Shown: positions 12,269 to 23,786 of the stretch, one piece after another
Layout of the letters: each line of letters begins with the position of its first letter
How positions within the stretch are numbered: position 1 is the first letter of the stretch
Source: Magnolia sinica
Lineage: Eukaryota; Streptophyta; Magnoliopsida; Magnoliales; Magnoliaceae
Length of the DNA: 64,000 nucleotides
Assembly (NCBI RefSeq): GCF_029962835.1
Contig: NC_080577.1
Coordinates: 4,278,001-4,342,000 of the forward strand
Reading direction: 5' to 3'
Notes under the pieces: generated by a model
What the model was told of the DNA's origin: nothing
What the model saw: only the letters and a program-made list of their open reading frames with translations
Database searches by the model: none
Position numbers and translations under genes: made by a program

Positions 12269-12783
12269 TTGAATCGGATTGCGTACTGAGTTACTCAGTA
12301 CGCTCTTATCGTACTGAGTAAACTCTGTTGGGCCCACCGTGAAACTAAGTGGTTTATCCACACTGTCCATACGTTCTTTCAGCTCATTTAAGGCGTTGAG
12401 CCCAAAGTTGAAGTATATCCAACTCTCAAGTGGATCATACCACAGGAAACAGTGGGAATAATGATTTCTACCGTTGAAACCTTCCTAGGACCTACAGTGA
12501 TGTCTATTTGTCATCCAAGCTGTTAATAATATCACAAAGACATGGATGAAGGAAAAAAAGCAAATATAAGATTAATATAAAAATTCTGTGACACTCAAGA
12601 ATTATGCAACGGTATAAGTTCATTTCACACTGTTTCATGTGGTGTGGTTCATTTGACATTTGGATATCCTTAAATTTTGGATCTATGTGATAAAATTATC
12701 TAATAAAATAGATGGACGGAGTGGATAAAGTACATAGATCATAGTGAATTCCACAAAGTTTACTCAGTACGCAATCCGCTTCC
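12269..12783. mobile_element. Foldback element, CGGATTGCGTACTGAGTA family (copy b), 8-bp target duplication
   Basis: A 515-bp element flanked by a perfect GACAATCG duplication (12261-12268 and 12784-12791). Just inside the left end is a perfect hairpin with 11-bp arms gcgtactgagt / actcagtacgc and a one-base loop, then a further tcgtactgagtaaactctg. The right end is the simple form. It has no coding capacity. The 8-bp duplication and inverted termini suit a non-autonomous hAT or Mutator-like element. Confidence 0.9.
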
Positions 12784-12809
12784 GACAATCGGGCCCGGGA
12801 TCCGTACCG

Positions 12810-13135
12810 CAGAAACCTCTGCATTCACGAGAGTAGGTTTACTATGCATCTCAGACGTAATTCATGGGGTACGTCGAGACTTCAGCCGTTCTATTTGGGG
12901 TCATATTTGGGTGATCCAAACCGTTTAATTGACGAGAATTATTGTGGATGAGAGATCTCCATAAATAAACAAACTCTCAGTTTGAAATATTTCATTTTCT
13001 AATTATTCTATCTACGGTTTCGTTTTGTGATGCTCCAATCCACTGAAGGCCCACCATATAAACGGTTTGGATAATTGAAACATGACCCCGATCCAACAGC
13101 AAAATTCTCAATGTATCTTATAACCACATGATCGG
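12810..13135. repeat. Foldback repeat of a second family (GGTGATCCAAACCGTT)
   Basis: Internal inverted pair: gggtgatccaaaccgttta and taaacggtttggataattg. Related to 10378-10690. The boundaries are not clear. Confidence 0.5.
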
Positions 13136-14157
13136 CTGCATTGAAGCGAGATGATCATACCCATCTAATTGATGAACATCGTTGACCTTTTGTATTCACG
13201 TATAACCTTTCTATCACGAGCAATCCCCAATTAGGCCTCCATGAACGGTCCAGATTATGTACCGTTGTGCTACATTTCCAATTTTCTTGTAGCACACCAT
13301 GTGAAATATCCAACCATTGATCAGGTGGACCTCACCGTGTAGATGTTGGTGGTTAACTCAGTACGTGTACCATGATATTAGCAATAAGTAGTCAGAACTT
13401 TTTCACAACCGTACATTTGTTCAGTTAACTGTGGCCCACCTGAATAGTGGACTGAGCTGATTCTTTATATAGGAAATCTACAGAGTGGTACCCTTCGATT
13501 CTGTGTATTATTATAGAATTGTAAAACTGATGGACGGAGTGGATTTGCCACAGACATCTGTGTGGGCCCCACACAACTTCCGACTACAGGAACTTTCTGT
13601 TCTGACATCTGAGCTTTGCAAAGCCCAGGTGCATGTACAAGTAAGGAAATGCACATGCTACGAACGTGCCACTTGTAGTGAGTCGTCCGGGTCACGACTC
13701 GACTCAAAACTGAAAACTTAGTCAGAGTCGCTGAGTCAAAATTCCACGTGCGACAAAGAGCACCTTCCATCGAGTAATGGTCCCAGAGCAGCAGCAGCAG
13801 CAGACACATGCCACGAACGTGCCACGTGGGTCCCACGTTGTTGGCGTTATTCTTTGGGCAGATAAAATCCATCTATCTGATTACTGACATTATTTCAAAT
13901 AATATATACATAGATGTTTGTTTAAAGATAGGGACTTGAAATGACCCAAACCAAAGATCAGGTTACACCTGTCCTGTCCTGCCCACAAGATCACGCATCT
14001 GACATGTGTCAGCATCTCAAGCAATGGTCCACTCCCAGGATTGTAAGCCCTTGAGAGAAAGGGACGTTTGCCTTTCCTTTCCGTTTCATGTGATCCATTG
14101 TCTTCTTGTATCTGCCATCGTTAGAGCATTCATCCAATAATAGGTGCGTTTTTTTCT
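13136..14157. other. Gene-free stretch
   Basis: Contains fragments of the GGGCCCACC foldback repeat (13530-13575), a short CAG run (13786-13804) and direct repeats of a cgaacgtgccac motif. No gene is supported. Confidence 0.4.
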
Positions 14158-14171
14158 TCTTCTTTTTTTGA

Positions 14172-14173
<2 letters not shown>

Positions 14174-14226
<53 letters not shown>
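14174..14226. repeat. (AT)n microsatellite
   Basis: An uninterrupted TA run of about 50 bp. Confidence 0.95.
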
Positions 14227-14227
<1 letters not shown>

Positions 14228-14234
14228 CGGAACA

Positions 14235-14525
14235 CTCACCTGCTTACATACGAACTTTTTTGAGAACTCATCATATTTGATGAGTCTTGAAAATTTGAAC
14301 AATCTAAATAAAGTAGAACCTCATGAAACCTCCTGATACGAATTTTTACTTTGAACCAAAACTTCGGTATACCATGAAAAATGTAAACAATTTCTTCCCT
14401 TAATTTGAATTTCTCTTTGCTATGGCCCACCGGAATCTTAAATCAGGATAAAAATTTACCCCATAAAATTTTATAGGATTCCGCATCTTATGGATCATTC
14501 AGATTTGACATCCATGACACGTGTG
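14235..14525. mobile_element. Foldback repeat related to 50470-50820
   Basis: Shares gaactttttttgagaactcat, catatttgatgagt and tctttgctatggcccac (partly in reverse) with the repeat at 50.5-50.8 kb. Lies between two AT microsatellites. Boundaries are approximate. Confidence 0.5.
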
Positions 14526-14555
14526 CAAAGGTGCGCACATGCTATGCGGTTCACA

Positions 14556-14557
<2 letters not shown>

Positions 14558-14640
<83 letters not shown>
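14558..14640. repeat. (AT)n microsatellite
   Basis: An uninterrupted AT run of about 83 bp. Confidence 0.95.
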
Positions 14641-14643
<3 letters not shown>

Positions 14644-15620
14644 TGCTTGAGAATACCGCCCACTGTAAATGGACGGACGGTATCCATTTTATTTGATACG
14701 GTGCCCATAAAATTTCTAAAGACCAATTTCCAATGTGATCCAAAATTTTAGCAAACCATAACAATTACAGATATAAATTAAAGGAGAAAATTATTTTCTT
14801 TTGATATGACCCACTAAGGTTTTGAATCAAAGTACAAGTTAGGCACTACAATTTCATCAAGTGCTGCATTGCGTGGACCATTCAAATTTTAAGCTCACTT
14901 TACAATGATAATATTCTCAACAAATTTTCACAGGAACTGGAGAGAACTAATGCACAAATGATGCCACTTGTGGAGCGTATCACATCATAGGCGTAAATTT
15001 AATATCTTATATATGCGCATGTTTCCCCAAGGGCATTTACCCACGTAGCAAGTAAGCTACCACGTGAACTTTATCTACCCTTATTTCCTGTGGTGAGGAG
15101 ATAGGTGAGGGCTACTATAAATATTTGCTAAAAATCCACCTCCTTTTATTTTGCTAGTCATGTAATTAAGAAAGATTTCTAAGGAATGTAAGAAATAAAG
15201 TAAATCTAAAACTCAAATAAGCTATATATAATAGAAAGTAATTGAATTGAATGCTCAACCTTAGTAAGGTGTATTTTGTCCACCTATAGTTCTCTTCAAT
15301 TATTCATTTATTTAGATTTTGATTGTGCCACTTGTCCTAAAACACATCAATCCATTATAGGCTATTTTATTGTACTTGATTGTAGTTCTCTTTATTCTAT
15401 TGTACACATCAATACATTTTTATTGTAGCTATTAAATTGCTTTTCACATTCCAACAATTTAATTTTCATGAATGTACTAAATATATAGAACTTGATTGCC
15501 ATCTTTTATAATAAAATTATTCCTTAGCATTTTCACTACTTACATCTCAGCTTAAAACCAACCAGCTAACATTTTTACAAAAACATTTGGTTGATATCAA
15601 TTTCATCTTAAAAAGTTGGG
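14641..15620. other. Gene-free AT-rich stretch
   Basis: Continues with decayed foldback-repeat sequence to about 14900, then AT-rich DNA. No gene, RNA gene or clear mobile element is visible. Confidence 0.4.
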
Positions 15621-15872
15621 CATTCAAAAGTTTTGTATCAAGTTGAAATTTGTGTTTTCCTCCGTCCAAATTCCAAATTGGATGACAAATAAACATTGTT
15701 GTTGGCAATAGGAAGATTTCATGAAGGCCAACTTCATTCTCCCTACTTTCCTGTGGTGTCGTCTGCTTAAGCTTTTGATCTGCTTTACTTTTGAGTTCAT
15801 GCTCTTAAATGAGCTGAAAAATTGATGGATGGCTGGAGTGAAATATGTACATCTTGGTGGGCCCCACCAAGC
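15621..15872. mobile_element. Foldback GGGCCCACC repeat, right half only
   Basis: Contains the landmarks ttggatgacaaataaacat, ctttcctgtggtg, gatggatggctggagtg and ggtgggccccacc in the usual order. The left half is missing. Confidence 0.6.
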
Positions 15873-16439
15873 TTTGACGCCAGCTAGCTGGATCGTGTTG
15901 GGGTCGCCAGCCAGGCCGCGTCCGATGCTGCAAGCCAGAATTTGGTAGGACCATCTCACCACGGTACAAATGGCGGGGAGGTGTATAAGACTGGTCCATC
16001 CATACACGGGGACATGACATTGATGGCTAATATTTTAAAAGTTCTACCCATTGAACAATTTTATCCATCAATTTTCTTCAATTTACCGTACTAAATCTAT
16101 CACCATTAGCTATTTTGTTCTATACCTTTGTTGTGAGGGCCACTTATCACATGGATAAGATTTCTTAATGAATATGATTTTTGAAATTTAAGACATTCAT
16201 GCTAGATCACAATAAATGGATGGATCCGATTCATCATCTGTAGAGAGATGGCTCACCCATAATCGGTTTCTCCCTGCTCTGCCGTACCACCTCCCTGTGA
16301 ACTGGCCCTAGCAAAAAAAATAAATTCCTTTGATACTCCGCAGGTAAATGTATGATAGAAAGGCACTTAAATGTTACTAATAAAATGGACGCATGTTGGA
16401 TACTACACGAGCACGTCTTGAGCTCTGGAGAGGCTGGGC

Positions 16440-17620
16440 TTTGATGGACCACCATAATGTATGTGTTTATCCATACTGTTGATGACTAAATCTGGACGAC
16501 TCTCCATTCCAATCCATGAACTCTGAGCCGCTTCAGCGCCTTGAACTTGCACACTCACAATGAGCAAAGGAGACCTTGGTCTAGTCAGGGGACCCTCCGT
16601 TGCCTAAGTCAGGTCAAGGGAATCGGAGTCTAGGTTCGGGTGTAGTGAAAGAGAGTTAGATGTTGCGTACCTGTAGCAATAAAACTCCATTATATTTATA
16701 CCTGCTTATCAGACGGTCTAGGTCTGTTAATCTCGGCATGATTCACTCAATTAGTGGGATACTATGGTCGTGAAGATATCGTCCGTAATTTAGGGATCGT
16801 GTAGCGTATCGTGCGTATCTGCGGGCAAAATAATCGGCCGTGTTCACTTAAGGTAGTTTCTTAGTTTGGCACACGAGACTACTCGCATCCGGCTTCAATC
16901 TCGGCTTAGGATTTCTAACTAAAGCGGTCCTGACTCCAAACCTCGGACCTGAACTAGCACGCAGGGGATAGGGTCCAGAGGTCGGGACGAGCCTCGGTCC
17001 GGGCTCGTGGCGGTCTCGGAATCACTTGTCTGTCCGGTACTCTCGAGGTCTCCCCTCCGAGCTCCAAGGTAGGTGGCGAACTTAACCCGTTGAGTTGGAT
17101 TTCTTCATAACGGGTCACGCATAAATGTGAGTAATTGAATATTCCGTCACGAGCTGAGCAGTGGTAGGGCGACCTGAGATCTCACGAGTAGGTTTCGATC
17201 TGAGCTTCGCATCGACTGCCCCGGCCTTAGAATACTCCAAACTGAATGCCTCGGAGCAGGAGCATGATTGGGGTCGGGTCGAGAATCAATCTTCCTTATC
17301 TTAGGTTGTTTTCACCATTTCCAATTAACCCTAATATATCCGATCGGATTAAGAGGGCGTCAGACCTCGGAATTTAAGGGGCTCGGATCTTCCCATAATA
17401 CACACCGTTCATTTATTTTACCATATCATTTTACGACATGATAAAAAAATTAAGCAAATCAATGGCTCAAGTAGACTATATAGCGGGGATTAAATGCCTA
17501 CCATTGAAAACTTCTTAAAATTTTGGATGAAGTTTATATTTGTATTTTACCTTCATCTCTGTACATAAGACTTTATGAAGAGGTTGGATGATGTTGTACT
17601 CTATTTGTTTTACTATTCTT
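16440..17620. mobile_element. Foldback GGGCCCACC repeat interrupted by an LTR copy
   Basis: The left part (16440-16476) carries ggaccaccataatgtatg and gtttatccata. After the LTR copy it resumes with ccgttcatttattttaccat and aagttgcctaccattgaaaac-like landmarks to about 17620. The right arm is absent. Confidence 0.6.
16477..17396. mobile_element. Old solo LTR-like copy, same family as 27547-28234 (reverse orientation)
   Basis: A fossil LTR of about 920 bp with no internal coding region next to it. It begins tgttgatgactaaatctgg, as the reverse strand of the 27.5 kb copy does, and shares ggggaccctccgttgcc and tatatttatacctgc-type segments. Flanks catac / aatac look like a decayed 5-bp target duplication. 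Many differences from its relatives suggest considerable age. Confidence 0.6.
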
Positions 17621-17639
17621 ATAAATCTAATTAGAATGG

Positions 17640-18900
17640 ACAATGTGTTATAGTAAAGGAAATACATGAGAATACTAGAGTACTTTTTATGGGATCGTTA
17701 TTGATACGATGATAATATAATAGTTGAGTAGTATTCAAAAGCAAACCTAGTGGAGAGGCATCTAGGAGTTGTGGTTGAGAGGTATCCAAAATCAAACTGA
17801 GCAATTGAGAGGTGTTCAACAAGAGACTGAGTTGCTGAGAGAAGCCAGGAAACAAAATGTGTTTGAAAAGTTTGGTCGAGCAGTTGAAACAAAAAAATAC
17901 GTAGAGCAGTTGAGTGGAGCGTAAGCAATTGACAAAAGAAATATAGTTAATGTATGGTCAAAAGGTGAATGACGATAGAGAGAAATAGACCTTGGCCAAG
18001 CAAAAAAGGAACAATCACGAAAAGGAGAAAGTAACAAAAGAATGATCTAGAGAGACGTTTTTCAACTACTATAATTGTTACAGTAATGGAAGAACAAGCT
18101 CCAATAAAACTCTATAAATAGTAAAAGAATTCAACAAAAAAAAAACAACTAATCCAACACAAGAACCAATCAAATCAAATCAATTAATTTATCTTTTATC
18201 TCAGCTTATCCTAACAGCAGCGTTAATCTAATAACGATAATTCTTAACTATAATCCTTAGTTGTAATTCAAATTTACACTCATAAGTTAAATTTAATCTG
18301 TATCCTATACTACACGGTTCTTTCAAAAGACACATTATTTAAGTTGTTCTTGGTGAATGTAAGCTTTTATTTTTGTTTAATTACATTGGTATTTTAAAAG
18401 TTCTCTATAGGGAAAGACACAAATTAACTCATTTTTCTAATAAGAAGCTCACCTTCAATATCACCTAATCATTATCGAATTCTGCAAGTGGCTCAATAAG
18501 TGATAGATCTTAATAAAATCTAATCATATACATTTATATTAGGTGTATATGTTTATTTCGATGCTTGGGGTCAAAGTCGATAAGTTTTGAATCGAACTGT
18601 AATCTTGTCAATACTTGCACAAACTACACATGACTAAAAGCAATAAACATAGGATAAAACCCATACATCAATGGCGGCCCCTCAAGCCCAGGATGTGTAG
18701 GGGTAGTACTCAGCGGACGTACTTATAAAATTGCAGACGTTGCATATAAGCAAATCAAATTAAACCGTTCAAATTGTGGTTCGATTCAAATTAAACCGTC
18801 CAACCATCAGAATTTAGGATTCTTCAAGAAATCTGATTTGGGGCTTTAAATTAATGAGCATTGATTTCCATAATTTAGTCCCTTTAAATTGAGTTAAATA
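17640..18900. other. Gene-free stretch with an LTR-like promoter segment
   Basis: Repetitive gagaggtattcaa / gagaggtatccaa phrases at 17735-17830 are followed by ctctataaatag near 18110 and an AT-rich leader-like region. This could be a decayed LTR, but no matching second copy or target duplication was found. The last 250 bp are the upstream region of the GDSL gene. Confidence 0.35.
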
Positions 18901-19131
18901 TAACCACTTGGACAGTTTATGGGTGCCTGCGTATCAAGCAGCCGCCTTCTCCGCCAGAGCATCGTATAACTGCCCCTCCGCTCTCACTCTCTCTCGAATC
19001 CGTGAAGGCATTTTAGGCATTTCCGAGGGCCCTTTCGTCAATTCCTTCAAAACCCCGCCAGAGGTTGATCTCACTTCCAGTTTGAAAAAGCAAACGGCGC
19101 GAGAGCTCTCTGCTCTCTTGAATTTCCCAAA

Positions 19132-22100
19132 ATGCTCCTCTATTCCCCTTCTTCCCTCCTCCTTCCCATTCTCTTCTCCGTCCTTCTGCTCCCTAGAGCT
19201 CTCCCATCTCCCCAAAAACCCGAAACCAGATCCGATGGCTTCCAATCCGACACCGTTTCGGAAGGTGAAAGAACAGCCGTCGGATCTTCTCCGCATCTCA
19301 ATCCCTTGAAATCTCCTCTCGCTCCGGGGCTCTTCGTCTTCGGAGACTCCACCGTGGACTGCGGCACGAACAATTTCCTTGGGACGCTCGCCCGTGCCGA
19401 TCTTTTGCCTTACGGGAGGGATTTCGACACGCACGAGCCGACGGGAAGGTTCTGTAATGGACGGATCCCCGTAGATTATATCGGTACGCTAAGATTTATT
19501 TTTATTTTTTTTTGAGAATTTTGGTAATCATGTTTTGATTTTCTTGAACGGACAATTCATGATGAGACGGATTCGGGTTGTTGAAGTGAATTTCAGAGAT
19601 CTTTGATATTTTCTTGTTTCTTTAATCTTTCTTTGGGCAGATTTCCAGATATCAGTGGTTAGTAATTTATTGTAGGACGTATGATATAATGATCAATCTG
19701 TACAGGTGGGGCCCACGTTTTGGTGATTCGGACCATTCATCTGGTGGGCCATGATTGAAGCTGTTGCACATGAGTTGTGGCTATATTTTTATTTTCAAAT
19801 ATTCAATTTACAGACCTAAAAAGGATGCTGTGGGGGTTATTTTGCACTATCCCTCCGTAGCAGGGCCCACTAGACGATCGGTCTGGATCACTGAAAGGTG
19901 TGCCGCACCTGTATAATCAGAGCATTGTATAATTTCCCTCTTTGATTTAGAGGCTATCTCATCATGCATTGCTTCAATAATCAGAGAGGTGGTACCTGGT
20001 CTGTGATCTGGACTTGTTATCTAGCTGAATTTATTGTTGATCAGCCATTTTCTGAAAATCACATGAATCGGACGATCCTGAATGTCCATACCATATCAGT
20101 GGAAGTGGCCACTGGCTGAGCGGTTCCGATCCCATATACATGGCAGCCATGAGTATGATTCTACATCCAGGATGCAAAATCCTAGTTCCCTTTTTGATGA
20201 TCTAGGAACCCCATTGTCTTTGTTTATTAGCGCTTTGATCTTGTTTAACTAATATCAGCAGCAGCATAATGGATGGATAAAAGCCCTTTGATCAGACAGG
20301 ATTACCTAGTTGACTTGATTTTTGGGCTTCAATCTATCCATACAGTGGCCCTCTAGATGAACAGATATTGATGACCGCATGTATGATTCAAGTTGGGGTA
20401 AAACCCCTCTGATCAGTGGTTTGATATTGTGGAAGTAAATTGTACTTGCAGCATTACATCTGGGGCTCCCGTTCGTGCCTGCATTCCTCGGACAGAGCGG
20501 TAGTGTGAAAGACATGAGTCAAGGAGTGAATTACGCTTCTGCAGGTGCCGGAGTTCTCTTCTCGAGCGGATCAGATCTGGTGGGTTTGTTTCTTGAATTT
20601 TCCTTGTTAGGGTATTATGATGATTAAAATGGTCTAGACACCTATGTCTACATGTGAAAAGAGGCCGAATCGAAAACAATGCTCTCTACCCCAAGCTTAA
20701 CCTACAAAATGCATCCATGTTCATCTAAGTGCATCTGCATTTTAAGTGCATTGCACTTAGATGCACACCTAGATTCAATTTGTATGTCAAGCTTAATGTA
20801 CAAAGCTTTGTATTCGATCGAGGCTGATATGAAAGATTTGAGGAAACGCCAATTCATCTTTGATAGCTGTTGACATACAAGTATAACTCCATACATAACT
20901 TCCACAAGCCGTAGTTAGAACAGTGGTGTTTCAGAGAAAGAGGAAGCTACCTTTGCATCCCATCTCCTCTTCGATTGAAACGTTCATAGACAATCTCAGG
21001 GAATCAAACAGTTTGGGAGAACTCCATCAATTGACTATTTCATTACCATATCAGTTATAAGATGCTGTGGACAACATCATTGCATATGTAAAGATTCTTG
21101 GCCATGATTTCTTCAGGGACAGCACATCTCCCTAACACAGCAGATTCAGCAAGCAATGGATACCTTCCAGCAGTTTGTGTTGAGCATGGGAGAAGAGGCA
21201 GCAAACGATATGATCTCAAAGTCGGTCTTCTATTTTTCTATTGGAAGCAACGATTATATACACTACTATCTGCCTAACGTTTCAAGAGTGCAGTCTCTTT
21301 TCCTGCCATGGGAATTCAACCAGCTTTTAGCAGCCACAATAAAGCAGGAATTGAAGGTACTGTCTTAAATTTCTACGCCGTTCTAGCTATTTTGGTTAAT
21401 ATGGGTGTTTGTTTTTACCATCCGTATTGGCTGTTTTGGTTAATAGAGGTTTTTGTTTTTAATCGTATCTGCCGATGTGGTAGTTTGTTGAACTCCACTT
21501 ATGAGCAGAAAATCCAATGAAAGTCCGGCGTCTCTCAACAGTCTGCATACAGTGTGTATCCCAATATTTTAATGTTTGAAAACAGCAGATTTTTTTTTAT
21601 TTTAGTTAAAAATTTAAAAAATAAAAAATAAAAAATAAAAATAAAATAAAATTCAATACATTAATTATAGATCTTTTGCTCATCTTAAGGCCTGTTTGGT
21701 AGACTGGTAAAGTTGAGTTCATCTCATTTTAGTTAACAGTAATTATATATTAGAGATTTTGTTGTTAATTAAATTGAGATGAACTCATTTTTAGGTGTCT
21801 ACCAAATAAGGCCTTAGAGTTTGATAGGGTTTCTTTTGGGTTCCATGACTATAGAGCCTTAGCAAAGTTGAAAAGTTGGTAGGATGTGTAGCAGACTGAC
21901 TGTTTTGCCCCTACAATTATTCAACAACATGCAATGGCAACCATTCCTGCTGAAAAAATAAGAGGGAAATCAGTTTATGTTCCTGGAGGTGCATGTGGGG
22001 CTCCCATTACCTGCTTCATTAAAGCTCTGGAAGACTGCAACTTATTTTTCATATGGAACCATGAATGATTGACTACGTAACATAGGGCTTACGTCAGTGT

Positions 22101-23272
22101 TGTACATGGACATAAGGCTTCAAACCTACAAGGGACCCTGGAAAACCCCATATGCCAACACAGCCGTATGTGTGTGCAAAAATTATACATGTAAAACCCC
22201 ATACGTCAAACACTTGTGTCTGAAGTTATATATGAAGTTCAGTTCATAGCACAGAAGAACGTTTCCACACAGCTTAAGATGCATCAAAACTACTCTAATG
22301 TTTATATGTACTGCTACAATACAAGAATAAATGAGTTGGCATGTGGCATTTTTTTAGGGCTTGTTTGGGAGCTCAGAAAGTATTTGGGTGGAAAATACTT
22401 TCCAAGAAAATGACATTTTCCCGTGACTGGGAGGTTACTTTTGGAGGAAAACAATTTCCAAGATTGTGTTTTCATAGAAAAAGTCCTATATGATTTCCCC
22501 AGCCCCCTAGCTTCTTTTTTTTATCCCCTCTTCAAATACTTTCTAGGAAAAGAACTTTCAAAAGAAATGCCACTCTCTCCCCTTTTATTTTCCAAGCTCC
22601 CAAAAATGGATTGTGCTTGTTACATAGACTACTACCTCTCACCCTGCTTGATGCTTGTCACCTCGCCTGCCGAAAGTTGTACATGAGAATTTCATATCCT
22701 TACATGACCGTGATGGTTTGTGCAGAACTTGTACAATGCTAATGTCCGGAGAGTGGTGGTCATGGGGATGGCTCCTCTCGGTTGCACTCCTCACTACTTA
22801 TGGAAATATAATAGCCAGGATGGGCACTGTGTAGAAGAGATAAATGACATGGTGATAGAGTTCAACTTTGCCATGCGGTATGTGATTGATGAGCTCCGTT
22901 GGGAGCTCCCTGATGCCAAGGTCACCTTCTGCGATGTGTTTGAAGGTTCCATGGATATACTCAGAAATTACCGGCATTACGGTGAGATAAGTATGTTTCT
23001 GTCCTTATAAGTATCTGCCGCTCACGAACTAAGCATTACAATCCCATGCAGGTTTTGAGACTGTCACCGATGCTTGCTGCGGGTTAGGTCGATATGGAGG
23101 TTTGATCATGTGCATATCACCAGAAATGGCTTGCGTTAATGCCTCGAACCACGTCTGGTGGGACCAGTTTCATCCAACTGATGCGGTTAATGCTATCATT
23201 GCAGACAATGCGTGGTCTGGCCTGCATGTAGACGTTTGTTATCCCTTGAACTTACGGGACATGGTACCATAG
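19132..23272 (+). CDS. GDSL esterase/lipase (SGNH hydrolase), 5 exons
   Basis: Joined exons 19132-19483, 20452-20579, 21117-21356, 22726-22981 and 23052-23272 give 398 residues with all GT-AG introns. Family role: plant GDSL enzymes hydrolyse ester bonds of lipids, cutin or acylated sugars and are usually secreted. The first 25 or so residues form a hydrophobic signal peptide. Block I is [13 protein letters not shown] with the nucleophile Ser73; block II is NYASAGAG (Gly149); block III is [12 protein letters not shown] (Asn205); block V is WWDQFHPTD with Asp363 and His366, so the four SGNH blocks are complete. The five-exon layout and 350-400 residue length are typical. A Ser/Pro-rich linker of about 40 residues between the signal peptide and block I is rather long. 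A TATA-like stretch lies at 18895-18904. Introns carry MITEs (intron 1 at 19.7-19.9 kb, intron 3 at 21.7 and 22.4 kb). Its 3' end converges on the CBL gene, with 514 bp between stop codons. Substrate unknown. Confidence 0.95.
19668..19930. mobile_element. Foldback repeat in GDSL intron 1
   Basis: Left phrases gtacaggtggggcccacg and tcggaccattcatctggtgg are mirrored on the right by gggcccactagacgatcgg and gccgcacctgtataat. About 260 bp, no coding potential. A similar inverted pair lies at 39762-40035 in CBL-B intron 1. Confidence 0.65.
20721..20761. repeat. Inverted repeat (hairpin) in GDSL intron 2
   Basis: Arms atctaagtgca and tgcacttagat pair perfectly around a loop of about 16 nt. Confidence 0.7.
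21685..21816. mobile_element. MITE, TTTGGTAGAC family (copy 2), in GDSL intron 3
   Basis: The left end ttaaggcctgtttggtagac is mirrored at the right (read back as ctaaggccttatttggtaga). The core atctcattttagttaacagt pairs with aattaaattgagatgaactc. A compact relative of the copy at 1817-2010. Confidence 0.8.
22356..22607. mobile_element. Probable hAT-like MITE in GDSL intron 3
   Basis: Left agggcttgtttgggagct; the right end reads back as tttttgggagcttggaaaat. The outermost right bases have decayed. It ends about 120 bp before exon 4. Confidence 0.5.
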
Positions 23273-23786
23273 ACGGTATGAGCCAGTCATGGATGTCAGA
23301 AACAATCATTGCCTGAAAACCCAGGGAAGCGAACTTGGGTCAGGCAATGGTACACACGCAGTTGCGGGTGTGTGACAAGCCACATTTTCTCCACAAGAAG
23401 TTTTTTACAAAACCATTTCTTGAAGTTTCATGGTAGTATTGTATATTTGCAGCAGCAGTTTTGGCTTATGTTGCTTTGCCGCTTGTTATGGTTGATGGTG
23501 TTTGTCCACAAAGTCATATACATCAATATGTAGTGTTGTTCTGTTTCTCCAATCTGTTTTTTCATTTTTCCCCTTTTGCAATTTATACAAGTTATCATAG
23601 AACTATGATAATCTAGCAGCTGGAGCTCAACTTTGGGGTGGTTCTGCAAGAAACAGAACTGCACATTGTAAGTGATTTTCTGTATCTTTAAGCCTTTTAT
23701 TTCTTGTTATCATAGAGATCAGGTTGATCATAGGCGTAGACAGAATCAGGCTCGTTTGAGCTCGGATTGCTGTTCGAGTTTGTATG
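23273..23786. other. Convergent intergenic region between GDSL and CBL-A
   Basis: 514 bp separate the two stop codons, so this must hold both 3' UTRs and polyadenylation sites. Nothing else is recognised. Confidence 0.6.

Noticed and set aside
13465-13872. 135-codon minus-strand frame
   Set aside because: Lies in foldback-repeat DNA with no recognisable domain, splice partner or neighbour.
14490-14764. Several frames coding long Ile-Tyr runs on both strands
   Set aside because: They are translations of the (AT)n microsatellite; no codon bias or family match.
17640-18650. Possible complete LTR with TATA box at about 18110
   Set aside because: No TG...CA ends with target duplication and no second copy in the window; left as a tentative note.
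18908-19309. 133-codon plus-strand frame overlapping the GDSL start
   Set aside because: Different frame from the GDSL exon, no homology; most likely 5' leader read through into exon 1.
18934-19434. 166-codon minus-strand frame opposite GDSL exon 1
   Set aside because: Shadow of the GC-rich first exon; composition follows the real frame on the plus strand.
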